Assembly: GCA_026002855.1 (NCBI GenBank)
Contig: BPGD01000001.1
Span: 2,612,001 to 2,676,000, forward strand
Source: Bryobacteraceae bacterium
GTDB taxonomy: Bacteria > Acidobacteriota > Terriglobia > Bryobacterales > Bryobacteraceae
DNA length: 64,000 bases
Direction of reading: 5' to 3'
The translations under genes and the position numbers were made by a program. The notes below the pieces were generated by a model, which was not told the DNA's origin, searched no databases, and worked only from the letters and a program-made list of their open reading frames with translations. Each line of letters opens with the position of its first letter. Within the stretch, counting starts at the first letter, position 1. Of this stretch, positions 26,423 through 35,962 are shown piece after piece.

Positions 26423-28165
26423 TTACCTGCTTCGGCGCTTCTTCCTGCCGGCGCGGCCAGGAGTCTCAGCTCCGGCCGTCTCCTGCCGGGCCGTCTCCGG
26501 GCCGGCTGGCAGGGGCAGAACTACCCGGATTCTCGTTCCGGGCTTCCTGCCGGTTCCGGCAGGCGCTCCAGCGCGTTTCTCGGCCTGATTCTTTGCCGGA
26601 GCAGCGCCGCGCGGCTCGCCAAACTCCCTGACACTCTCAACTTCCAGAACGCCTCCGAGCAGGGCCACGCGCTCCCGGAGCCCGGACAAGCCGTAGCATT
26701 CCTGCCTCGAAAAGGCTTCCTCGACATCGAAGCCGACTCCATCGTCCTCGATGTCCAACCTCAACACTCCATCGGCAATTTCCACCGAAAGGTTTACATG
26801 GGAGGCGCGCGAATACTTGGCGGCGTTGTTGAGGGCCTCCTGAACCAGCCGGTAGACAATGAGTTCCACTTTCCGCGGCAGTTCGAGCTTGCGCGGGATC
26901 TGCACCCGCACTTCGGCCGGATGCATCTGGCGGAAGCGGGCTGCCAACTGGCGCAGGGCCGCAGCCAGGCCCATCTGCTCGAGCACCGCCGGACTGAGGG
27001 CGCTGATCAGGCGGCGGATTTCGAGGATGCTGTGCTCGACCGTCTCCCGCAGCTCGCGCAGCTTCGCCTGCAGCGCCGGGTCCGCGCCGGCCGTTTGCTG
27101 CTCGAGCATTTCCAGCTGAAGGCGCGTGTACAGCAGCGACTGGCCCGCTTCATCGTGCAATTCGCGGCTGATGCGGCGCCGCTCGGCTTCCTCCACCTCC
27201 ACCATGTGCTCGGCCAGACGGCGGATCTGCCGCTCGCGTTCGGCCAGCTCCTCCAGCAGCCGGGCCTTTTCGGCCGCCTCCCAGCACCGCGCCGCGGCAT
27301 CCTCGAGCAGCGTCAACTCCCGCGGCAGCCACTCATACGGTTTGGGAAAGGCGAATTGGAGAACCCCCTTGACCGCGCCCTCCTCGAGCATCGGAACCGA
27401 CCACACGGACACATACTTTTCGGCCCAGCCCTGGCCGAGGATCGCTTCCACCCCCGGACCGCTTTTCTCAAGCACCTGCGGACGGCCGAGCCGCCTGAGG
27501 GCCGTCGCCGAAGGCGAGACCCTCGCTCCCTTCCAGCCGGCGGCGCCCGCCGCCGCCACCCATATGCCGTCCGCCTGACGGACAAAAATTCCGGCCTCGG
27601 CAGCGCCGGTGTAGCCACGGAGGATTTCGAGCGACCTCTCCCAGAGAACGTCCAGGCTTCGTGACTCCGTTTGGGCGCGGAACAGCGCATAAAAAGTCTG
27701 GCTTTCCGCCTCTCGCACCTGGTAGTAGGCGTCATTCAATGTCAGCACCACCAGGAAGTGCAGTTGGTTGCGCGCCCACCGCAGATCGGCCTCGCGTTGC
27801 CGGAAACGACTCGCAATCTCCTCGTCCAGCAGACGGTCGAACTCCCGGAGGGCGGCGACCACCTGTCCGGGGGCAAGGTCCAGTTTCGCCAGCCGGCGGC
27901 CGCGGTAGCGGACCTGTTCGAGAAAGTCGGGCAGCGGCCGCCCGGCGGCCAGCATCTGCCCGGCCGCGCCCGGGGTGATCTCGACCAGCGACGCCGCCTG
28001 GGCGGCGCTGTAACCCAGCTCGCTCAGCCGACGGCGGAACCTGCGATCCAGTGCCGCCCAGCGCCCGGCCAGGGCCTGCGCCATCCACACCAATTGCGCC
28101 TGCATCTGGTGGGTGAGCCCGGCGGCCGCCTCCGCCAGCGCTCCAAACTGCGGCGCTCCTTCCAC
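26423..28165 (-). CDS. NarX-type sensor histidine kinase, cytoplasmic
   Basis: 580 residues from GTG 28165. No transmembrane helix is evident. An N-terminal helical region (1-165, unassigned), a GAF-like domain (about 170-300), a coiled coil (300-330), HisKA_3 with phosphorylated H337 (RRISRELHDE), and HATPase_c with N-box VQEALNNAAKYS, DIEDDGVGFD and GLSGLRERV. Between the G2 box and the last strand there is a 40-residue Ala/Gly/Lys-rich insertion (about 515-545). The signal is probably internal. Partner is the downstream regulator. Confidence 0.92.
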   Translation of the reverse strand: MEGAPQFGALAEAAAGLTHQMQAQLVWMAQALAGRWAALDRRFRRRLSELGYSAAQAASLVEITPGAAGQMLAAGRPLPDFLEQVRYRGRRLAKLDLAPGQVVAALREFDRLLDEEIASRFRQREADLRWARNQLHFLVVLTLNDAYYQVREAESQTFYALFRAQTESRSLDVLWERSLEILRGYTGAAEAGIFVRQADGIWVAAAGAAGWKGARVSPSATALRRLGRPQVLEKSGPGVEAILGQGWAEKYVSVWSVPMLEEGAVKGVLQFAFPKPYEWLPRELTLLEDAAARCWEAAEKARLLEELAERERQIRRLAEHMVEVEEAERRRISRELHDEAGQSLLYTRLQLEMLEQQTAGADPALQAKLRELRETVEHSILEIRRLISALSPAVLEQMGLAAALRQLAARFRQMHPAEVRVQIPRKLELPRKVELIVYRLVQEALNNAAKYSRASHVNLSVEIADGVLRLDIEDDGVGFDVEEAFSRQECYGLSGLRERVALLGGVLEVESVREFGEPRGAAPAKNQAEKRAGAPAGTGRKPGTRIRVVLPLPAGPETARQETAGAETPGRAGRKKRRSR

Positions 28166-28429
28166 GTCCCTTGTATCGGCCAGGCTTTTGTCAGGCTTTA
28201 GACGGATGTTCGCCTCAGGGCTTTTTCTGCAAAGAACCGTCGAAGGCCGAAGTCCGGCACTACACTCTTACGTGCGCAGTGAGTTTTCTGCATCCGGTTG
28301 TTAGTGTTTGCTATCTTTAGAGGTGGGCGAATCGTTTCCAGCCTGGCGAGTTCGTGGTTGGAATCCACGGAACTTTGCAGAACAAATGGCGGTTTGCGAG
28401 CGTCTCATACAGGCAGGAGAACAGTTGCA
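28166..28429. other. Divergent promoter region, kinase / adaptor genes
   Basis: 264 bases between divergent starts. Possible -10 boxes for the adaptor are TACACT (28261-28266) and TATCTT (28312-28317), neither with a convincing -35. A TTTTTCTGC sequence recurs in part as TTTTCTGCA about 60 bases later. No gene is supported here. Confidence 0.4.
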
Positions 28430-29851
28430 GTGAAGCGCAAGTGGAAGTGGATGATTGGCGTGGGCCTGGTGCTGGCGGTGGCCGGCGGGATCTATGCCAA
28501 GGTGAAGATCAGCCAAAATGGCGTGGTGACGGTCCAGACGGGCAAGGTGGTCCGGCAGGACCTGGTGAGCGTCGTCACCGCCTCGGGCGAAATCAAGCCC
28601 CGCAATTATGTCAACATTGGCGCCAACGTCATGGGGCGCATCGTCGAGATCTACGTGAAGGAGGGCGACCGGGTCCGCAAGAACCAGGTGCTGGCGCGGC
28701 TGGAGTCCGTGCAGGCGCAGGCGGACTTGCAGGCGCAGCAGGCGGCGCTGAACTCGGCGCTGGCCGAATCGGCCGCTGCCGAGGCGGGACTGAGGGCGAT
28801 GGACGAAAATCTGCGCACGGCTGCGGCCAGCGTCGACCGGGCGCGTGCTGAGATGGAGAAGGCACGGCTGGACTACGAGCGCGCGGAGAAGCTGCTTCAG
28901 GATAAGCTTGTGGCCCGTCAGGAGTACGAGGCCAAAAAGTCCCAGTATGAGGCACTGACGGCGGCGTTGCGCGAAGCCGAGGCGCGGCTGGCGCAGATGA
29001 AGGCGCAGCGCGAGCAGACGGCCGCGCAGCTGGCGGCGGCGCAGCGGCGCGTGGCACAGGTGCGTGCCACGGTGGAACGCTTCAGCGACGTGCTCCAGAA
29101 GCACAGCGCCATTTCGCCGATCGATGGCATTGTCACCAACCTGCCGGTGCGCGTGGGCGAAACGGTGGTGCCCGGCGTGCAGAACTCGGCTGCCTCGCTC
29201 ATCATGACGATTGCCGACATGAGCGTGATCACCGCCGAAGTCAAGGTGGACGAGACCGACATTGTCAACGTGAAGCTGGGCCAGGTGGCCGACGTCACCA
29301 TCGACGCCATGCCGAATCGCGTCTTCAAGGGCCATGTCATTGAAATCGGCAACACCGCGATCCTGCGCTCGAGCGGCCTGGCGGCCAGCCAGAGCGCCGT
29401 CTCCAGCCAGGAGGCGAAGGACTTCAAGGTGGTGATCGCGCTCGATAACCCGCCCGACGAGGCCCGCCCGGGCCTGAGCTGCACGGCCAGGATCGTGACG
29501 GCGACGCGCGAGAAAGTCCTCTCCATTCCGATCCAGGCGCTCACCGTGCGCCAGCGCGGCGACCTCGAGCCGGAGCGCAAGGACGGTAACGTCCAGGCGG
29601 CCGCCAACGCCGATCCAGAGAGACAGAAAAAGCTGAAGGAAGAATTGCAGGGCGTCTTCGTCGTCCGCAACGGGGTGGCGGAGTTCCGCGAGGTGAAGAC
29701 CGGCATCACGGGCGCGACCGACATCGAGGTGCTCAGCGGGCTGAAAGAAGGCGAGGAGATCGTCATCGGCAGCTATAAGGCGATCCGGACCCTGAGAAAT
29801 CAGGCGAAGGTCAAGGTGGACAACAAGGCGCCGGCGCGTGTCGAAAGCTGA
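28430..29851 (+). CDS. MacA-like efflux periplasmic adaptor (HlyD/RND family)
   Basis: 473 residues from GTG 28430, which has GGAGA at a good distance. N-terminal membrane anchor (about 7-22), barrel-sandwich/lipoyl half (NIGANVMGRIVEIYVKEGDRV), a long coiled-coil hairpin (about 95-215, rich in Ala/Glu/Arg heptads), second lipoyl half (ISPIDGIVTNLPVRVGETV) and beta-barrel (AEVKVDETDIVNVKLGQ). It should link an inner membrane transporter to an outer membrane channel. A 25-residue charged insertion is near 385-410. Same operon as the following ATPase. Confidence 0.9.
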   Translation: MKRKWKWMIGVGLVLAVAGGIYAKVKISQNGVVTVQTGKVVRQDLVSVVTASGEIKPRNYVNIGANVMGRIVEIYVKEGDRVRKNQVLARLESVQAQADLQAQQAALNSALAESAAAEAGLRAMDENLRTAAASVDRARAEMEKARLDYERAEKLLQDKLVARQEYEAKKSQYEALTAALREAEARLAQMKAQREQTAAQLAAAQRRVAQVRATVERFSDVLQKHSAISPIDGIVTNLPVRVGETVVPGVQNSAASLIMTIADMSVITAEVKVDETDIVNVKLGQVADVTIDAMPNRVFKGHVIEIGNTAILRSSGLAASQSAVSSQEAKDFKVVIALDNPPDEARPGLSCTARIVTATREKVLSIPIQALTVRQRGDLEPERKDGNVQAAANADPERQKKLKEELQGVFVVRNGVAEFREVKTGITGATDIEVLSGLKEGEEIVIGSYKAIRTLRNQAKVKVDNKAPARVES

Positions 29852-29887
29852 CCGGGCGCGCAGAGCGGGCAATGAGAGAATAGGACC

Positions 29888-30637
29888 ATGGCAACAGCGG
29901 CACTCAGCGACAAGATCGCACTGGGCGAGGAGCTCCGGCGGAACAACATCGTCATCCGCACCTACAATCTGTGGAAGACGTACATCATGGGCGACCAGGA
30001 GATCCACGCTGTTTCGGGCGTCGACCTGGAGATCCGGCGCGGCGAATACGTCGCCATCATGGGCCCCTCAGGTTCGGGCAAGTCCACGCTGATGAACCTG
30101 ATCGGCTGCCTGGACACGCCCACCCGGGGCGACTATTACATCAACGGGCAGCTTGTCAGCGACATGGACGATGACGAGCTGGCGCGGATCCGGAACAAGG
30201 AGATCGGCTTCGTCTTCCAGACGTTCAACCTGCTTCCCCGTGCGACGGCGCTGCACAATGTCGAACTGCCGCTGATTTACGCCGGCATGCCCGCGCACGA
30301 GCGCATCGAGCGCGCCAAACAGGCCCTGAAGCTGGTCGACCTCGAGCAGCGCATGTACCACAAGCCGAGCGAGCTCAGCGGTGGCCAGCGGCAGCGCGTC
30401 GCCATCGCCCGCGCGCTCGTCAACAACCCCTCGATTCTGCTGGCCGACGAGCCCACCGGAAACCTCGACTCGGCCACCAGCGCCGAGATCATGGCGCTGT
30501 TCGACCGGCTGCACCAGCAGGGCAACACGATCGTGCTGGTGACGCACGAACGCGACATCGCCGAATACGCCCACCGCATCGTCACGATCCGCGACGGCAA
30601 GATCCACCGCGACGAGCCCAACCCGCACCATCACTGA
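29888..30637 (+). CDS. ABC transporter ATPase, MacB/LolD type
   Basis: 249 residues. Walker [10 protein letters not shown] (59-67), Q-loop [11 protein letters not shown], signature [15 protein letters not shown], Walker [15 protein letters not shown]-loop VLVTHE. The pattern matches the MacB/LolD/FtsE group. It has a 20-residue N-terminal extension before the usual first strand. It follows the adaptor by 36 bases, but no permease follows; instead a convergent gene overlaps its last seven bases. Confidence 0.94.
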   Translation: MATAALSDKIALGEELRRNNIVIRTYNLWKTYIMGDQEIHAVSGVDLEIRRGEYVAIMGPSGSGKSTLMNLIGCLDTPTRGDYYINGQLVSDMDDDELARIRNKEIGFVFQTFNLLPRATALHNVELPLIYAGMPAHERIERAKQALKLVDLEQRMYHKPSELSGGQRQRVAIARALVNNPSILLADEPTGNLDSATSAEIMALFDRLHQQGNTIVLVTHERDIAEYAHRIVTIRDGKIHRDEPNPHHH

Positions 30638-32019
30638 GCCGGGCCGGTTCTTCTGTAGATCCGGTAGCCGGGCAGGACGGCGTCGAGCCGGTAGCCGGGC
30701 ATCCAGGGCCCAAGGAAATTCCGCGCGTCCAGCCGCGGGTTGTAGGGTCCCAGGCCGTCGGCGATCCATGCGGGCCGCGGGCCTCGCAACAATTCTCTCC
30801 GGTTTTGTTCCGCCCACCGTGGAAACGCCGGTTCGGCCGAAATCAGATGCCGGTCGGCCAGCACCCCGGTGAGCGGCTGCGAATCGAGATACCGCGTTCC
30901 GGCGCGAAGGCCGGTCAGCGGAAACAGCTCCGGACGGTAGCCCCAGACAAGCAGCGTATCGCCGGCGCGCGCCTGCACGCCCAGCCACGCGGCGGCCTGG
31001 CGCGAACTGTCAAACATCGCGAGGTCGGCCCACGGTTCGCCGCGCGCGACGGCTAGGTAGCGCGGCCCAAACCGCGCCGCGGGGATCAGCAGCAACAGCG
31101 CCAACAGCACTGCCCGCCGCGCGGGCAGGAGCGTGAAGCCCCGCGCCGCGAGCAGGACAAGCGGCGGGACCAGATGGAAGTAGTAGCGGGGAAAGAATCG
31201 CAGGCCGACCGCAACGGCGGCCAGCGAGATCAGCAGCCACAGGCCGCGGCGGACGTCTCTCTGCTTCCACACGGCATAGAGCCCCGCGCCGGCGATGGCC
31301 GCGTGAAAGCCGGCCCAGTTCAGGGTGCGGCGCGCGAACTCCAGCCACGGGGTGCCCGCCAGCGGCGTGCCTGCGTAGGCGGCGCCCCACACCCACACCT
31401 GCTGCCAGTAGTCTTTCAGCGCGCCCGCAGCGGCCAGCCAGAGGGCGCCCGGAAGAACCGGCGCGAGGAATCCGGCCAGCAGCCGCGGCCAGGCACGCCA
31501 CTGCCACAGCGCGCAGGCGGCGAGGAAGAACAGCGCCTTCACGTTCAGGGCGAAGGCGATGCCGCACAGCAGCCCGGCCACGAGCGGGCTGCCTGAGGCG
31601 GCCGCGGCCACCGCCGCGAAGTGCAGCGGCACGGCCAGCAGGTCCGGCGTCAGCGCCAGCACGGCGGAGTGGACATAGAAGGTGAAGCAGATGGCGGTGA
31701 GTCCGGCAGCCCACAGCTCTTCTCCGCGGCCGCCGCCAAAGGCGCGGGCGGCGCGGGCCGCGCTCCAGGCGGCCGCAAGCACGAAGGCGGCGCCCAGCAG
31801 CCGCAGCGGCCATCCCGGTTGGGCCCCGGCCAGCAGATACAAGGCCGGAAACAGGGGCGGCTTGTCGAACCAGAGGTCGCGGTACAGCAGGCGGCCGTGG
31901 AGCATTTCGGCGGCCGCGGCCAGCGGGTAGCCCTCTTCGACCCACACCACCCGGAGATGGCACAGCCGGGGCACGAGCGCCAGGACGAAGATCGCCAGCC
32001 AGACCACGGGGCGCGCCAT
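30631..32019 (-). CDS. GT-C glycosyltransferase (ArnT/GT39-like membrane protein)
   Basis: 462 residues with about ten helices. The first luminal loop has [21 protein letters not shown] and [12 protein letters not shown], as in the dolichyl/undecaprenyl-phosphate-sugar dependent mannosyltransferase and ArnT families, with acidic residues likely at the active site. A C-terminal soluble part is about 120 residues. It probably adds a sugar to a lipid or protein outside the cytoplasm; acceptor unknown. The ATG at 32019 has a CACAAT seven bases before and GAGGGC. Confidence 0.8.
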   Translation of the reverse strand: MARPVVWLAIFVLALVPRLCHLRVVWVEEGYPLAAAAEMLHGRLLYRDLWFDKPPLFPALYLLAGAQPGWPLRLLGAAFVLAAAWSAARAARAFGGGRGEELWAAGLTAICFTFYVHSAVLALTPDLLAVPLHFAAVAAAASGSPLVAGLLCGIAFALNVKALFFLAACALWQWRAWPRLLAGFLAPVLPGALWLAAAGALKDYWQQVWVWGAAYAGTPLAGTPWLEFARRTLNWAGFHAAIAGAGLYAVWKQRDVRRGLWLLISLAAVAVGLRFFPRYYFHLVPPLVLLAARGFTLLPARRAVLLALLLLIPAARFGPRYLAVARGEPWADLAMFDSSRQAAAWLGVQARAGDTLLVWGYRPELFPLTGLRAGTRYLDSQPLTGVLADRHLISAEPAFPRWAEQNRRELLRGPRPAWIADGLGPYNPRLDARNFLGPWMPGYRLDAVLPGYRIYRRTGPAQ

Positions 32020-32062
32020 GCCCTCGATTGTGCCGCGAACTCGCGCGTCTCCGCCAACCTTG

Positions 32063-32068
32063 TAGGCT
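32063..32068 (+). promoter_or_regulatory. -10 box of rluD (leaderless arrangement)
   Basis: TAGGCT ends six bases before GTG 32075. A GGAG between them is only two bases from the start, too close to act as a normal ribosome site. Confidence 0.4.
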
Positions 32069-32074
32069 GGAGTC

Positions 32075-33010
32075 GTGGTTGTGTTTACGGTGGAGCCCGG
32101 GGAGGCGGGCCAGCGGCTGGACCATTTCCTGGCGGCGAAGATGCCTGAACACAGCCGGTCGCGCATTCAGGCGTGGATTGAAGAGGGCCGGGTCCGGGTC
32201 AACGGCGTCGTGAAAAAGGCGTCGTGGAAGGTGCGCGCGGGCGAGACGGTGGAGGCCGAGCCGGCCGCGCCGCCCCCGCTGCGGGCATTCCCGGAAGAGA
32301 TCCCGCTGGACGTTTTGTACGAAGACGAGGCGGTGGCGGCCATCCACAAGCCCGCCGGGCTCGTGGTCCACGCCGGCGCCGGCCGCGCCTCCGGAACGCT
32401 CGTCAATGCGTTGCTGGCCCGCTACGGGCGGCTCTCTGAAACGGGCGATCCGCTGCGGCCGGGCATCGTCCACCGGCTCGACAAGGGAACCAGCGGCGTG
32501 ATCCTCGTCGCGCGCACGGATGCAGCGCACCGCGCCCTGGCGGCCCAGTTTGCCGCGCGCACTGTAGAAAAGGTGTATCTGTCGTTGGTGGAGGGCCGAG
32601 TGGCGCAGGAGGCGGGCGTCATCGACCGCCCCATTGAGCGCGACCCGGCGCGGCGCACACGCATGACCGCCCGCACCGGCCGCGGCCGCGCGGCGCACAC
32701 GGAGTTCCGCGTGCTGGAACGCTTCGAGCGGTTCACGCTGCTTGAGGTGCGGATCCGCACGGGGCGCACGCATCAGATCCGCGTGCATCTGGCCTCGATG
32801 GGACATCCGGTCGTCGGCGACACGCTTTATGGGGCGGCGGCGCGGCCGGCGGGGCTGGAGCCGCTGGGCCGGCCGTGGCTCCACGCCTGGCGGATCGGGT
32901 TCACTTCGCCGGCCACCGGCGAACGCGTGGTGGTGGAGGCGCCGGTGCCCGAGGAGCTGGAACGCTGGAAACGGCTGCTCGCGTCTGCCCATAATGGAGG
33001 CAGGAAATGA
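32075..33010 (+). CDS. rluD: Ribosomal large-subunit pseudouridine synthase, RluD type
   Basis: 311 residues. N-terminal S4 RNA-binding domain (about 10-60, LDHFLAAKMPEHSRSRIQAWI) and RluA-family catalytic domain with HRLDKGTSG, catalytic D136, then the GRTHQIRVHLASMGHPVVGD segment. It makes pseudouridines in 23S rRNA. The exact site cannot be set by sequence alone; RluD is the best match of the family. Start GTG 32075. Overlaps the next gene by four bases. Confidence 0.92.
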   Translation: MVVFTVEPGEAGQRLDHFLAAKMPEHSRSRIQAWIEEGRVRVNGVVKKASWKVRAGETVEAEPAAPPPLRAFPEEIPLDVLYEDEAVAAIHKPAGLVVHAGAGRASGTLVNALLARYGRLSETGDPLRPGIVHRLDKGTSGVILVARTDAAHRALAAQFAARTVEKVYLSLVEGRVAQEAGVIDRPIERDPARRTRMTARTGRGRAAHTEFRVLERFERFTLLEVRIRTGRTHQIRVHLASMGHPVVGDTLYGAAARPAGLEPLGRPWLHAWRIGFTSPATGERVVVEAPVPEELERWKRLLASAHNGGRK

Positions 33011-33927
33011 AGCGACGCCAGTTCGTGCCGGCCCTCGTCCTGGCAGCCCCCGCGGTTCGCGCGGCCTTCGCGCAGCCGCCTGTGCCCACGGACGAGACCA
33101 TCAAGCTTGAGGTCACCCGCGTGAACCTTTTGTTCACGGTGACGGACCGCCGCGGCCGCTTCGTCAACAACCTCACCAAAGACGACATTGACGTCATCGA
33201 GAACAAACGCCGGCAGAACATCATCGAGTTTGTCAGCGAGTCGAACATCCCGCTGCGGATCGCGATGCTGATCGACGTCAGCAATTCGATCCGTCAGCGC
33301 TTCCGCTTCGAGCTGGAGGCGGCGGGCGAGTTCCTCGAACGGGTAATCCGCCCCGGCGTGGACAAGGCGCTGATTTACGCCTTTCACACCGAGCCGGAGC
33401 TGATCCAGCCGCTCACGGACGACACCGAACTGCTGGCCAGGAAACTCCGCGAGCTGCGTCCCGGCGGCGGCACCGCGATGTATGAAGCGCTGTATCTGGC
33501 CTGCCGCGATCATCTGATGGCGGACCAGCCGCTGCACAAGTACCGGCGCGCCGTGGTCATCATCGGCGATGGCGAGGACAACTCTTCGCGCTACACGCGG
33601 GACCAGGCGCTTGAAATGGCTTATCGCGCCGAGGCCGTCATCTACGCGATCTCCACGAACATGACGCGGCAGGAGACCGACGGCGACCGGGTGCTGAAAT
33701 ATTATGCGCGCGAGACGGGCGGCCAGGCCTTCTTCCCGTTCAAGGCCGAAGACCTCGCGCAGGACTTTGAGAACATCGCCAACGAGCTGCGCTCCCAGTA
33801 CAGCATCCTGTACCGGCCCGACCCGCTCGTCACCGACGGCCGTTTCCATCCGGTGGAACTGCGCGTGCGCGGCCGCAAGGACCTGTTCGTGCGCGCCCGC
33901 CGCGGCTACTACGCGCCGAAGCTATAG
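33007..33927 (+). CDS. Exported VWA-domain protein (VWFA-related, acidobacterial type)
   Basis: 306 residues. A Tat-like signal (MKRRQFVPALVLAAPAVRAAFAQ) is followed by a beta-rich segment (VNLLFTVTDRRGRFVNNLTKDDI) and a von Willebrand A domain with an intact MIDAS start DVSNS (about residues 90-95). It ends LRVRGRKDLFVRARRGYYAPK. This family is expanded in Acidobacteriota; its role is unknown, perhaps metal-dependent adhesion. GGAGGCAGG precedes the ATG. Co-transcribed with rluD, which looks accidental. Confidence 0.88.
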   Translation: MKRRQFVPALVLAAPAVRAAFAQPPVPTDETIKLEVTRVNLLFTVTDRRGRFVNNLTKDDIDVIENKRRQNIIEFVSESNIPLRIAMLIDVSNSIRQRFRFELEAAGEFLERVIRPGVDKALIYAFHTEPELIQPLTDDTELLARKLRELRPGGGTAMYEALYLACRDHLMADQPLHKYRRAVVIIGDGEDNSSRYTRDQALEMAYRAEAVIYAISTNMTRQETDGDRVLKYYARETGGQAFFPFKAEDLAQDFENIANELRSQYSILYRPDPLVTDGRFHPVELRVRGRKDLFVRARRGYYAPKL

Positions 33928-34065
33928 CGGGACGCTCCGGGGTCTCCGCCTGCCGGAGGGCGGCCGGAACGCGCCTGCAGAGAGGATCCCATGCCGGCAG
34001 GGCCCTGTGTGCCGGCCGCGGGCCCAACACTCTGCGCGGCAATGCGGCCGCGGAAGCCGGCAGGG

Positions 34066-34071
34066 CATAAT
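34066..34071 (+). promoter_or_regulatory. -10 box of the sirtuin operon
   Basis: CATAAT ends five bases before TTG 34077, with no ribosome site. It is one mismatch from TATAAT. Leaderless start predicted. Confidence 0.4.
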
Positions 34072-34076
34072 GAGAT

Positions 34077-34814
34077 TTGACCCCCGACATCGCCATCCAA
34101 CAGGCCCGCCAGTGGCTTGAAGAGGCGACGCGTGTCGCCGCGCTCACCGGTTCGGGCATCTCGGCCGAAAGCGGGATCCCCACCTTTCGCGGCGCCGACG
34201 GCCTGTGGCGCCGGCTTCGCGCCGAGGAGCTGGCCACGCCGGAGGCCTTTGCGCGCGACCCGAAACTCGTCTGGGAATGGTACGACTGGCGGCGGGCGTT
34301 GATCGCGCAGGCCCGGCCCAACCTTGCCCATTACGCGCTAGCCGCGCTCGAACAGCGGCTCGGGGACCGTTTCATGCTCATCACGCAGAACGTCGATGGA
34401 CTGCACAACCGCGCCGGCTCGCAGCGCGTGCTGAAGCTGCACGGCGACATCTGGTGGACCCTGTGCACCGCGTGTCAGGACGTGCGGTCTGACTTCCGCG
34501 TGCCGCTCCCCGAGCTGCCGCCGCGGTGTGAGAAGTGCGGCGGAATGCTCCGGCCGGCGGTGGTCTGGTTTGGCGAGCCGCTTCCCGAGCGCACCTGGCA
34601 GCAGGCGGAAGAGGCCGTGCGCGCCTGCGACGTGCTGATCGTCGCCGGCACCAGCGCCGTCGTCTACCCGGCGGCGTCGCTCGCGCCGCTGGCGAAACGC
34701 CACGGCGCGCGCATCATCGAAGTCAATCTGGAGGACACGCCACTGAGCAGCCTCGCCGATCTCGCGCTGCGGGGCGCCTGCGGCGAGCTGCTTCCGCGAA
34801 TCATCGAATCATGA
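34077..34814 (+). CDS. NAD-dependent protein deacylase (sirtuin, class III / CobB-like)
   Basis: 245 residues. NAD-binding GSGISAESGIPTFRGADG, catalytic His in LKLHGD after TQNVDGLHNRAG, and a four-Cys zinc site (CTAC and CEKC). Y69 and R72 (WYDWRR) match the Tyr/Arg pair that recognises succinyl- and malonyl-lysine in SIRT5 and CobB, so it may remove acidic acyl groups. Starts TTG at 34077; an ATG seven bases upstream is out of frame. Overlaps larC by four bases (ATGA). Confidence 0.93.
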   Translation: MTPDIAIQQARQWLEEATRVAALTGSGISAESGIPTFRGADGLWRRLRAEELATPEAFARDPKLVWEWYDWRRALIAQARPNLAHYALAALEQRLGDRFMLITQNVDGLHNRAGSQRVLKLHGDIWWTLCTACQDVRSDFRVPLPELPPRCEKCGGMLRPAVVWFGEPLPERTWQQAEEAVRACDVLIVAGTSAVVYPAASLAPLAKRHGARIIEVNLEDTPLSSLADLALRGACGELLPRIIES

Positions 34815-35962
34815 AAATCGCCTACTTCGACCCCTTTTCCGGCATCGCCGGGGACATGACCGTCGCCGCCCTGATTGACGCCGGCGCCGATGCGCAGGCC
34901 CTGTTCGATGCCCTCGACTCGCTCGGCACCGGCGCCCGCTTCCGCGCCGAAAAGGTGAAGCGCCGGGGCATTGCCGCCACGCATTTCACGGTCGAACACG
35001 AGGACCAGAAGAAGCACCGCCATCTGCCACAGATCGTGAAGATGATCGAGGGCTCGCGGCTGGCCGACCACGCGAAACAGAACGCCATCCGGGTGTTTGA
35101 GGCGCTGGGCGCCGCCGAGGCGGAGGTGCACGGCGTATCGATCGAAAAGGTGCATTTCCATGAAGTGGGCGCAGTGGACTCGATCTGCGACATCGCCGGC
35201 GCCTGCCAGGCGCTGGAGATGCTGGGCGTGGAAGCGGTCCATTCGGCCCGCGTCAACACCGGCAGCGGCGCCATCGAGGCCGAGCATGGCGTGATGCCGG
35301 TGCCCACGCCGGCGACGGCGCTGCTGCTGAGGGGCGTCCCCGTCTACGCGCGCGGGCCGGAGACCGAACTCACCACGCCCACCGGAGCCGCGCTGCTGGC
35401 GGCGCTGTGCCGCGGCTTCGGCCCGATGCCCCCAATGACCATCGAACGCTCGGGCTTCGGCGCCGGCTCGAAAGACTTTCCCGGCATGGCCAACGTGCTC
35501 CGCGTACTCATCGGCACGGCGAGCGGCGCGCGCGAGGCCGCCCTGGTCACGGTGCTTGAAGCCAATGTCGACGACGCCACGCCGGAGCTGCTCGGCCACG
35601 CCATGGAGCGCCTGCTGGAGGCCGGCGCGCTGGACGTCACGCTCGAGCCGGTTTACATGAAGAAGCAGCGACCCGGCGTGCGGCTCAGCGTGCTGGCCGC
35701 GCCCGAAGATCAGGAGCGCCTGGTGGCGCTGCTGTTTGAAGAGACAACCACCATTGGCGTCCGCTTCTGGCAGGCGGAACGGCGCGTGCAGCCGCGCACG
35801 ACGGTGGCAGTGGAGACGCCGTTCGGCAGGGTGCGGGTGAAAGTGACCCCCTCGGGCAGCGCGCCCGAGTTCGAAGACTGCCGGCGGCTGGCCGCCGCCT
35901 CCGGCCGGCCCGTGAAAGAAATCTACGCGGCCGCCATCGCGGCCTACAGGAATTCTCAATGA
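34811..35962 (+). CDS. larC: Pyridinium-3,5-bisthiocarboxylic acid mononucleotide nickel chelatase LarC
   Basis: 383 residues, covering both LarC1 and LarC2 parts in one frame (in Lactobacillus plantarum they are joined by a frameshift). Recognised by KIAYFDPFSGIAGDM at the start, HEVGAVDSICDIAGAC, the TPTGAALLAAL segment and TTTIGVRFW near the end. It inserts nickel into the NPN cofactor of lactate racemase-type enzymes. larB, larE and larA are not in the window. Lies between the sirtuin gene and metG with four-base overlaps on both sides. Confidence 0.93.
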   Translation: MKIAYFDPFSGIAGDMTVAALIDAGADAQALFDALDSLGTGARFRAEKVKRRGIAATHFTVEHEDQKKHRHLPQIVKMIEGSRLADHAKQNAIRVFEALGAAEAEVHGVSIEKVHFHEVGAVDSICDIAGACQALEMLGVEAVHSARVNTGSGAIEAEHGVMPVPTPATALLLRGVPVYARGPETELTTPTGAALLAALCRGFGPMPPMTIERSGFGAGSKDFPGMANVLRVLIGTASGAREAALVTVLEANVDDATPELLGHAMERLLEAGALDVTLEPVYMKKQRPGVRLSVLAAPEDQERLVALLFEETTTIGVRFWQAERRVQPRTTVAVETPFGRVRVKVTPSGSAPEFEDCRRLAAASGRPVKEIYAAAIAAYRNSQ

